DNA from: Clostridia bacterium
GTDB taxonomy: Bacteria > Bacillota > Clostridia > Oscillospirales > Acutalibacteraceae
Direction: 5' to 3'
DNA length: 5,819 nucleotides
Assembly (NCBI GenBank): GCA_900763035.1
Contig: CAAFIS010000267.1
Span: 1 to 5,819, forward strand
The position numbers and the translations under genes are program-made. This document shows positions 1 to 5,361 of this stretch, one piece after another. The notes below the pieces were generated by a model, which did not search any database, had not been told where the DNA came from, and saw only the letters and a list, made by a program, of their open reading frames with translations. Every line of letters starts with the position of its first letter. Position 1 is the first letter of the stretch.

Positions 1-860
1 AGACGAAGGACAAGCTGGCCATCCGGCTGCGCACCGTGGTCAAGACCGGTAACGTGTCCACGCTGCAGATGCTGCTGAGCACGAAGAACTATACCGAGTA
101 TCTGTTCAAGGCCAAGGCGATGCAGCGCATCGCCGCGCAGGATCAGGCCATGATCGACGAGCTGCAGGTGTCCCTGACGGAACTGGAAGCGGAAAAGAAG
201 GAGCTGGAAGCGGAAAAGGCACAGCTGGAAAAGACCAAAAGTGCCTCGACCGCCAAGAAAAACGAGCTGGACGCGCTCTGCACCGCCGCGCAGAAGGAAG
301 TAAAAAACCTCCAGAGCACGGTCAGCAGCTATAACGAGCAGCTGAAAAAGAATCAGCAGGAGATCGAGCAGACCGACCGTGATATCGAACGGCTGATCCG
401 CGAATCGTCTTCCACCGGATCGTATAACGGCGGGATGATGTTCTGGCCCGTGCCGACGGTGCGCAACTATTCCTCCAAATTCGGCGAGCGCTGGGGCAAG
501 ATCCACAAGGGGCTGGACATCGCGAACGGGAAGATCCCGATCTATGGCGAGAATATCGTCGCGGCGGCGAGCGGGACGGTCATCTATGTCAACAAAACGA
601 GCACGTGGGGCGGCGGTTACGGCTACTACGTGATGGTCGACCACGGCAAGAACGCCAATGGCGTGAAGATCACGACGCTGTATGCTCACTGCTCCGCCGT
701 TTTGGTATCGGTCGGGCAGACCGTGGTGGGCGGAAAGACCGTGCTGGCCCGCGCCGGGCGGACCGGCAACGTGACCGGGCCGCACCTGCATTTCGAGGTG
801 CGGGAGAACGGTAAACAGGTCGATCCGTTGGGGAAGTATGTCAGTCCCAGAGTGAATTGA
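1..860 (+). CDS. M23 family (LytM) peptidoglycan hydrolase with coiled coil, EnvC/PcsB-like, 5' truncated
   Basis: Predicted extracellular zinc metallopeptidase that cuts peptide cross-links in peptidoglycan. The reading frame is open from base 3, so the start, signal peptide and first part of the coiled coil lie outside the window; 285 residues are visible. Bases 100-410 encode a charged Glu/Lys/Gln coiled coil with heptad repeats, and a Ser/Gly-rich linker follows. The LytM domain runs from about 440 to 850. Its expected metal and catalytic residues are present: HxxxD in HKGLD (His codon 504-506, Asp 516-518), the His of LYAH (687-689) and the HLH motif (783-791). Coiled coil plus LytM is the architecture of EnvC and PcsB-like proteins, which FtsEX activates at the division site. 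E. coli EnvC has a degenerate LytM site, whereas this one looks catalytically competent. It ends 26 bases before the S41 start. Family call is sure; the FtsEX link is inferred. Confidence 0.93.
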   Translation, partial: TKDKLAIRLRTVVKTGNVSTLQMLLSTKNYTEYLFKAKAMQRIAAQDQAMIDELQVSLTELEAEKKELEAEKAQLEKTKSASTAKKNELDALCTAAQKEVKNLQSTVSSYNEQLKKNQQEIEQTDRDIERLIRESSSTGSYNGGMMFWPVPTVRNYSSKFGERWGKIHKGLDIANGKIPIYGENIVAAASGTVIYVNKTSTWGGGYGYYVMVDHGKNANGVKITTLYAHCSAVLVSVGQTVVGGKTVLARAGRTGNVTGPHLHFEVRENGKQVDPLGKYVSPRVN

Positions 861-872
861 CCGGACGGCGAA

Positions 873-879
873 AGAGAGG
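873..879 (+). promoter_or_regulatory. Ribosome binding site that sets the S41 start
   Basis: The purine run AGAGAGG lies 7 bases before the ATG at 887. It supports that ATG over the in-frame TTG at 857, which overlaps the end of the M23 gene, has no comparable site at the right distance and would add ten charged residues ahead of the Lys-rich start of the membrane anchor. Confidence 0.75.
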
Positions 880-886
880 CGAGCCT

Positions 887-2158
887 ATGAAGAAAAAGAT
901 CACCGTCAGCACCGCAATCACGCTGATCATCCTGACCGTGGCGCTGACCATCTCCGTGACCATGCTGGTCGCGATCCGCTATTTCAACCGGCAGGTGCAC
1001 TCCGTATCGCAGCGGCAGGCCATGTATACCCACATCAATGAGGTGGACAAGAAGGTGCGGGAATACTACACCGACCTTGATGAGGAGCAGCTGCGCCGGG
1101 CGATCACGCGCGGGTATATCGAAGGGATCGGCGATCCGTATGCCGCGTTTTATACCTCGGCGGAATATGCCGTGCGGCAGATGACGTTGTCCGGCTATGC
1201 GAACGACGTCGGTGTCGACGTGGCCGTCAATGCCGACGGGCAGCTGGCGGTGTGCCGGGTGGAGTCCGATTCCGCCGCCGACAAGGCGGGGATCAAGGTG
1301 GGCGACGTGATCAGCGCCGTCGACAATCAGTTGGTGAGCGGGTCCTCCGCCGTCTCCGTTCAGGCAAGGCTGGACAGCGCCGAAAAGGTGTTGCTGAGCG
1401 TCAGCCGCGGTGGCTCCTCCCTGGCGTTCGACCTGTCCGCTTACCGCTATGCCGTGCGCAGCGTGCAGTCGCAGAGGGTCGGCAAGATCGGCTATGTGAA
1501 GGTGCGCGGGTTTTATGAGAACACGCCCGTGCAGTTCGAGGCAGCCGTGTCCAACCTGATCGACGAAGGCGTGAGCGGATTGGTGTTCGACCTGCGGGAC
1601 AACGCGGGCGGGAACATCGAGGCGATGGAGAAGATGCTCTCGTTCCTGATGCCGATCGGGCAGTACGCCTCGGTCAAGCGGACGGACGGGACGGTGTCGG
1701 CTTTGTCGTCGACGGCCGGCAACCAGATCAGTGTGTCTACGGTGACGCTGGTCAACGGCAAGACCGCAGGCGAGGCGGAGCTGTTCGCCGGGGTGCTCAA
1801 GGAGTTCAGCCTGACGACCGTCGTTGGCGAAAAGACCGCGGGCAAGGGACGCTTCCAAGAGGCGTTCACACTGAGCTCCGACGGTTCGTCCATCCTGCTG
1901 TCCGTCGGCGAATATCAGCTGATGAAGGGCGGATCGTTCGAAGGGGTCGGCATCGCGCCGACGGTGGAGACCGTGATGAACGACGAGCAAAAGGCGCAGT
2001 ACCCGTTCATGGCGGTCAACGTCGACCCGCAGATCCAGATCGCGATCGCCCAGATCAGCGAAACGCCGGGCACGAATACGGCGAACAGATCGACCGCAGC
2101 CACGACATCGCCCACGACGGCGGCAACGACCGCAGGAACGACTGCAGCGGGCAAGTGA
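887..2158 (+). CDS. Membrane-anchored PDZ/S41 (C-terminal processing) peptidase-like protein, probable pseudoprotease
   Basis: 423-residue Ctp/Prc-family protein. A Lys-rich start and a hydrophobic segment at residues 9-30 form an N-terminal membrane anchor, so the rest should face outward. A helical region with the GIGDPYAAF motif (80-88) follows, then a PDZ domain (about 105-175, containing AGIKVGD) and the S41 core (about 195-365, containing DLRDNAGG). The general base Lys320 (TAGKG) and Gln324 are present. The nucleophile position, 25 residues before that Lys as in CtpB and Prc, is Gly295 (codon GGC at 1769-1771) within TAGEAELF, where active homologues read TASAAELF or SASASEI. The protein is therefore predicted to be unable to cleave peptides as active relatives do. 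Residues 392-423 are a low-complexity Thr/Ala tail. It follows the M23 gene closely, and the two are probably cotranscribed. It may bind or regulate the hydrolase or a partner instead of cleaving it. Family call is firm; loss of activity rests on a gap-free motif alignment done by eye. Confidence 0.93.
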   Translation: MKKKITVSTAITLIILTVALTISVTMLVAIRYFNRQVHSVSQRQAMYTHINEVDKKVREYYTDLDEEQLRRAITRGYIEGIGDPYAAFYTSAEYAVRQMTLSGYANDVGVDVAVNADGQLAVCRVESDSAADKAGIKVGDVISAVDNQLVSGSSAVSVQARLDSAEKVLLSVSRGGSSLAFDLSAYRYAVRSVQSQRVGKIGYVKVRGFYENTPVQFEAAVSNLIDEGVSGLVFDLRDNAGGNIEAMEKMLSFLMPIGQYASVKRTDGTVSALSSTAGNQISVSTVTLVNGKTAGEAELFAGVLKEFSLTTVVGEKTAGKGRFQEAFTLSSDGSSILLSVGEYQLMKGGSFEGVGIAPTVETVMNDEQKAQYPFMAVNVDPQIQIAIAQISETPGTNTANRSTAATTSPTTAATTAGTTAAGK

Positions 2159-2178
2159 GCCGCTGCCGAAAAGAAACA

Positions 2179-2228
2179 AAAAACACAGGCCCGCTGCGCA
2201 GATCGCTGCGCGGTGGGCCTGTGTTTTT
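2179..2228. terminator. Bidirectional intrinsic terminator between convergent genes
   Basis: A near-continuous 23-bp stem pairs 2179-2201 with 2206-2228 around the four-base loop ATCG. The outer 14 pairs are all Watson-Crick, and a few G-T wobbles occur near 2193-2195/2212-2214. The arms begin and end in A and T runs, giving a U-tract in both directions (2224-2228 on the + strand; six Us opposite 2178-2183 on the - strand). It lies 20 bases after the S41 stop and can also stop leftward transcripts from the DUF1846 gene. Confidence 0.92.
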
Positions 2229-2295
2229 GCGGCGGGCATCCTGCCGGTCGGCGGCCGGGCGAGGGCGGATCGGCTCGGTGACCGCCGGATACGAA

Positions 2296-2320
2296 AACGT
2301 CCCGGCTGTGCCGGGGCGTT
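2296..2320 (-). terminator. Probable intrinsic terminator of the DUF1846 gene
   Basis: An 11-bp inverted repeat (2296-2306 with 2310-2320, loop TGT) lies 26 bases past the DUF1846 stop. In leftward RNA it is followed by a short U run (opposite 2294-2297, partly inside the stem). One pair (2300/2316) is G-U in + RNA but an A-C mismatch in - RNA. The short U-tract makes it weaker than the hairpin at 2179-2228, which may act as the backup. The remaining bases between 2229 and 2346 hold nothing else I can identify. Confidence 0.5.
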
Positions 2321-2346
2321 CATGCGTCTTTTGGCAGGGACTTTGT

Positions 2347-3828
2347 TCAGATCATCAGCGATTTGTCCGGGAACACCGGCTCGCAGGTGAAGTTCATACG
2401 CAACTTGCGCAGGATCGACTCGTCGCCGGAGTGGAGGATCTGCGTGGAGTGCAGCTCGCATCCGCGCAGCTTCGGCAGCTGCGCGACGGCGAGCGCCGCT
2501 GTTTCGTCCCCTGCGGCGCAGATGTACAGCGCCGTGAGCGCATCATCCAGCTTGAGAGCACTGGAGCTGCTGCACAGCAGGTTCGTTTTGAGGTCGATGA
2601 CCGGCTCGAGCACGGCGGGGCTCATCAGCAGGGTCTTTTTGGGGATGTCCGCCAGCACCTTGATGGCGTTGAGCACGGCACCGGAGCAGGCACTGAGCAG
2701 CGGCGTGGCCTTGCCGGTGATGATGCGGCCGTCCGGCAGCTCGATCGCTGCGGCGGGCGCACCGGAGCGGTTGCTTTTTTCCAGCGCCGGGAGCACGACG
2801 GAGCGATCCGCCTGCCGCAAGTTGAGCTGCTGCATGATCAGCTTGAGCTTTTCGACCGTTTCCGGCTTTTCGCGCCCGGTACGCAGGTCGACCAGCCCTT
2901 TGTAATAGCGGCGGATGATCTCCTGCTCGCTGGCGCGGCGGCATGCCTCGTCATCGATGATGGCGTAGCCCGCCATATTCACGCCCATGTCCGTCGGGCT
3001 GCAATAGAATTTGTCGTCGCCGGTGATGCGCGTCAGGATCGTGCGCACGATCGGGAAGGCCTCCACGTCGCGGTTGTAGTTGACCGTGGAAAGGCCGTAG
3101 GCCTCGAGATGGAACGGGTCGATCATGTTGACGTCCTGCAGGTCGGCGGTCGCCGCCTCGTAGGCCAGGTTGACCGGGTGCTTGAGCGGCAGGTTCCAGA
3201 TCGGGAACGTTTCGTATTTGCCGTAGCCCGCAGGCGTGCCGCGGCGGTATTCGTGATACACCTGCGACAGGCAGGTGGCCAATTTGCCGCTGCCGGGGCC
3301 GGGCGCGGTGACGACGACGAGCGGCTTGCTCGTTTCGATGTACGGGTTCGCGCCGTAGCCCTCGTCGCTGACGATGTGGTCGACGTCGGAGGGGTAGCCC
3401 TCGATCGGGCGGTGCAGATAGTTGCGGATGCCTAGCGCGTCGAGCTTACGCTTGAACTGGTCGGCCGCTGCCTGCCCGGTGTAGCGCGTGATGACGACAC
3501 TGTTGACCGTGATGCCCATGCCGCGGACGATCTGGATCTGCCGCAAAAGATCCATGTCGTAGCTGATGCCAAGATCCGCGCGGATCTTGTTTTTTTCGAT
3601 GTTGCCGGCGCTGATACAGAACACGATCTCCGCCTGATCGGCCATCGAGCGCAGCAGCCGGATCTTTGCATCCGGCGCGAAGCCCGGCAGCACGCGCGCA
3701 GCGTGATAATCGTCGAACAGCTTGCCGCCGAACTCCAGATACAGCTTGCCGTTGAATTTGGAGATCCGCTCGAGGATATGCTCCCGCTGCTTGTTCATGT
3801 ACAGGTCGTTGTCGAATCCGATCTTCAT
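2347..3828 (-). CDS. DUF1846 family protein of unknown function
   Basis: Full-length 493-residue protein recognised as DUF1846 (PF08903), a family common in Firmicutes and some Actinobacteria with no settled biochemical role. Family-typical stretches include LYLEFGGKLFDDYHAARVLPGF (from residue 29), the SAGNIEKNKIRADLGISYD region (73-91), and VTAPGPGSGKLATCLSQVYHEY (173-194). The last contains a Gly-rich loop ending in GK at 181-182 that resembles a nucleotide-binding loop. It is not a proper Walker A motif, since position 176 is Pro and position 183 is Leu. No signal peptide or membrane segment is seen, so the protein is likely cytoplasmic. The length matches the family's usual roughly 490-505 residues and no break is visible. 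The start is the only sensible in-frame one: the N-terminus matches the family, and GGGGTG lies 8 bases upstream. It is transcribed alone from its own promoter, divergently from the flavoprotein gene. Confidence 0.95.
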   Translation of the reverse strand: MKIGFDNDLYMNKQREHILERISKFNGKLYLEFGGKLFDDYHAARVLPGFAPDAKIRLLRSMADQAEIVFCISAGNIEKNKIRADLGISYDMDLLRQIQIVRGMGITVNSVVITRYTGQAAADQFKRKLDALGIRNYLHRPIEGYPSDVDHIVSDEGYGANPYIETSKPLVVVTAPGPGSGKLATCLSQVYHEYRRGTPAGYGKYETFPIWNLPLKHPVNLAYEAATADLQDVNMIDPFHLEAYGLSTVNYNRDVEAFPIVRTILTRITGDDKFYCSPTDMGVNMAGYAIIDDEACRRASEQEIIRRYYKGLVDLRTGREKPETVEKLKLIMQQLNLRQADRSVVLPALEKSNRSGAPAAAIELPDGRIITGKATPLLSACSGAVLNAIKVLADIPKKTLLMSPAVLEPVIDLKTNLLCSSSSALKLDDALTALYICAAGDETAALAVAQLPKLRGCELHSTQILHSGDESILRKLRMNFTCEPVFPDKSLMI

Positions 3829-3830
3829 CC

Positions 3831-3857
3831 TTATGACACCCCACTGGTTTTTTTCAT
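3831..3857 (-). CDS. Possible 8-codon leader peptide upstream of the DUF1846 gene
   Basis: On the - strand an ATG at 3857-3855 opens a frame reading MKKTSGVS and ending in TAA at 3833-3831, two bases before the DUF1846 ATG and in a different frame. AAAGGA lies 4 bases upstream of its ATG, but the predicted transcription start falls at about 3858-3861. Most of that site would then be lost and the peptide would be almost leaderless. The arrangement could couple translation or regulate the downstream gene, or it could be chance. There is no functional motif in the peptide. Confidence 0.2.
   Translation of the reverse strand: MKKTSGVS
3837..3842 (-). promoter_or_regulatory. Ribosome binding site of the DUF1846 gene
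   Basis: GGGGTG on the - strand, 8 bases before the ATG at 3828, can pair with the 16S tail. A second purine run, AAGG, directly abuts the ATG and is too close to serve. The site is weaker than those of the S41 and flavoprotein genes and lies inside the possible leader peptide at 3831-3857. Confidence 0.5.
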
Positions 3858-3866
3858 CTATCCTTT

Positions 3867-3895
3867 ATCATACCACGATCCGTCCCGTTTCGCAA
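3867..3895 (-). promoter_or_regulatory. Sigma-A type promoter of the DUF1846 gene
   Basis: Read leftwards: -35 TTGCGA (3895-3890), a 17-base spacer, and -10 TATGAT (3872-3867). The -10 box matches consensus at five of six positions and the -35 at four. The predicted start of transcription is near 3858-3861, giving a leader of about 30 bases. Confidence 0.75.
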
Positions 3896-3965
3896 GGGCT
3901 AACGGACGATTTTCGCCGGGCGTTCGGCGGCCGTCGGGGAACGGTGAGCTTATCCGCGGTTTTGC

Positions 3966-3994
3966 TTGACAGAACGGGCAGATCTGCGTATACT
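3966..3994 (+). promoter_or_regulatory. Near-consensus sigma-A type promoter of the flavoprotein gene
   Basis: -35 TTGACA (3966-3971, perfect), a 17-base spacer, and -10 TATACT (3989-3994, five of six). Transcription should start near 4000-4002, leaving a leader of only about 14 bases that is mostly ribosome binding site. The spacer holds a perfect 10-base palindrome, GCAGATCTGC (3978-3987), where a bound regulator would block RNA polymerase; no regulator is identified. The 70 bases between the two -35 boxes show only short, unconvincing inverted repeats. Confidence 0.88.
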
Positions 3995-4003
3995 GGGGTG
4001 GGC

Positions 4004-4014
4004 GGAAGGGAGAG
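4004..4014 (+). promoter_or_regulatory. Ribosome binding site of the flavoprotein gene
   Basis: GGAAGGGAGAG directly precedes the ATG at 4015; a second in-frame ATG lies at 4021. GGAAGG sits 5 bases from the first ATG and 11 from the second, whereas GGGAG sits 2 and 8 bases away respectively. Either start is therefore possible, and they differ by two residues (Met-Thr). Confidence 0.75.
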
Positions 4015-5286
4015 ATGACCATGCATTTTGACGTGATCGTGGCAGGCGGCGGGTTCGCCGGGGTCGGCGCGGCGGTGAGCGCCGCGCGGCACGGCCGCCG
4101 GGTACTGCTGATCGACAGAAACGGGGCGCTGGGCGGCGCGGCGAACGAGAGCCTTGTGATGCCGTTCATGCCGTATTTCACGTTCGTGCCGGACGGCGAG
4201 GGCCAAATGCGGCGCGTCGATCTGGTGCGCGGCATCTTTAGCGAGATCTCCGCGGCATTGCGTGTGGAGGGGGCGGACGCGTTCTTCGATCCGCTGCTGT
4301 TCGACAGCGAGCGGCTGAAAACGGTGCTGGACGATCTGGTGACTGAGGCCGGTGTGCAGGTGCTGTTCCATACGACGGTGGCCGAGGCCGTGATCGATGA
4401 CGGACGGCTGACCGCGGTGCGGGCCTATGCGTGCGGGCAGATGATGACGTTTTCCGCCGACGTGTTCGTCGACGCTACGGGGGACGGCGCACTGGCCGCG
4501 CTGTGCGGCTGCCGTTTCCACGTCGGACGCGAGGAGGACGGGCTGTGCCAGCCGATGACGCTGTGCTTCCGCGTGGGCGGCGTGGACTATGCTGCTTTCT
4601 CCCGCGAGCTGCCTGCGATGCAGGCGCTGTATAAGCAACGGCAGGCCGAAGGGAAGATCCAAAACCCGCGCGAGGATCTGCTGGTGTTCCCGACCCCGCA
4701 CAAGGGGCTGATCCACTTCAATTCCACGCGCATCCTGCACACAGACCCCACCGACCCGTTCGCGCTCAGCCGCGCGGAGATGGAGGGGCGGCGGCAGATG
4801 CGCGAGCTGTTCGCCTTTTTGCAGGAGGCTTTCCCGCTGTTTTCCGAGGCCTATATCGTATCCTGTGCCGCGTCGATCGGCGTGCGGGAGAGCCGCATGG
4901 TCGTCGGGGAGCATCGGCTGACCGGCGAGGAGCTGGTGGCGCTGACGAAGTTCCCCGATGCCGTCGCGGCCGGCAATTACGACATCGATATCCATAACCC
5001 GACCGGCAGCGGCACGTCGCACTATTATTTCCCGGCCGGGGAATACTACACCGTGCCGTATCGCAGCTTGGTGGCGGCGGACGTCGATCGGCTGCTGGTG
5101 GCGGGGCGGTGCCTGTCGTGCGACCACGAGGCGCAGGCGTCCGTCCGCATCATGCCGATCTGCTGTGCGACGGGACAGGCCGCCGGGACGGCGGCCGCCA
5201 TACTGTGCGGTACCGATACCGCCGCGCGCGGGCTGGATACCGATGCGCTGCGGCGCGCGCTGATCGGGGACGGCGCGTTCTGCTGA
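4015..5286 (+). CDS. FAD-dependent oxidoreductase (FAD_oxidored type)
   Basis: 423-residue flavoprotein, probably cytoplasmic, with no signal peptide or membrane span. The N-terminal Rossmann fold is clear: FDVIVAGGGFAG (5-16) gives the GxGxxG dinucleotide loop, acidic Asp34 ends the second strand (VLLID), and GALGGAA (37-43) follows. DATGDGALA (153-161) is the second FAD-contact motif. RLLVAGRC (359-366) and IMPICCATGQAAGTAAA (about 379-395) form the C-terminal FAD closure typical of PF12831 proteins. The substrate and electron partner cannot be read from the sequence; relatives are mostly annotated only as FAD-dependent oxidoreductase. The protein is rich in Cys for its size (about a dozen), including CGC (164-166), a CxxC (366-369) near the flavin motif, CC at about 383-384 and a C-terminal Cys. 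It is transcribed alone from a strong promoter, divergently from the DUF1846 gene. Family is sure; specific function unknown. Confidence 0.92.
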   Translation: MTMHFDVIVAGGGFAGVGAAVSAARHGRRVLLIDRNGALGGAANESLVMPFMPYFTFVPDGEGQMRRVDLVRGIFSEISAALRVEGADAFFDPLLFDSERLKTVLDDLVTEAGVQVLFHTTVAEAVIDDGRLTAVRAYACGQMMTFSADVFVDATGDGALAALCGCRFHVGREEDGLCQPMTLCFRVGGVDYAAFSRELPAMQALYKQRQAEGKIQNPREDLLVFPTPHKGLIHFNSTRILHTDPTDPFALSRAEMEGRRQMRELFAFLQEAFPLFSEAYIVSCAASIGVRESRMVVGEHRLTGEELVALTKFPDAVAAGNYDIDIHNPTGSGTSHYYFPAGEYYTVPYRSLVAADVDRLLVAGRCLSCDHEAQASVRIMPICCATGQAAGTAAAILCGTDTAARGLDTDALRRALIGDGAFC

Positions 5287-5297
5287 TCAAAGAAGGC

Positions 5298-5340
5298 AAA
5301 AAAAATACGGCCGCCGGGCGCAAGAGCGCCCGGCGGCCGT
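5298..5340 (-). terminator. Intrinsic terminator of prfC
   Basis: A perfect 15-bp GC-rich stem (5307-5321 with 5326-5340, loop AAGA) is followed, in leftward RNA, by eight Us (opposite 5298-5305). It lies 21 bases past the prfC stop. In the rightward direction the same hairpin follows the flavoprotein stop by 20 bases but has no U-tract after it, so it should terminate that gene poorly, though it may still protect its mRNA end. Confidence 0.93.
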
Positions 5341-5361
5341 CGTGCTTGCCGGCGGTTTCGG

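Noticed and set aside
857..886. TTG start for the S41 gene overlapping the M23 stop
   Set aside because: ATG at 887 has a well-spaced AGAGAGG site and gives a normal membrane anchor; the extra residues MTGRRKRGEP look like translated leader.
686..2461. Very long open frame (591 codons) on the - strand across the M23 and S41 genes
   Set aside because: It is the mirror of two well-supported genes. It is His/Arg/Gly-rich with no recognisable domain, and crosses a strong terminator; in GC-rich DNA antisense frames often lack stops.
2155..3435. 426-codon open frame on the + strand antisense to the DUF1846 gene
   Set aside because: Arg/Val/Asp-rich translation with no domain, it begins inside the S41 end and runs through a bidirectional terminator; a shadow of DUF1846.
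3896..3965. Short inverted repeats between the divergent promoters (CGCCG/CGGCG at 3914-3929, CCGT/ACGG at 3931-3944)
   Set aside because: Stems of 4-5 bases in GC-rich DNA are expected by chance and do not form a convincing operator or RNA structure.
3868..5127. 419-codon open frame on the - strand antisense to the flavoprotein gene
   Set aside because: His/Arg-rich translation without domain or ribosome site; the opposite strand encodes a clear FAD protein.
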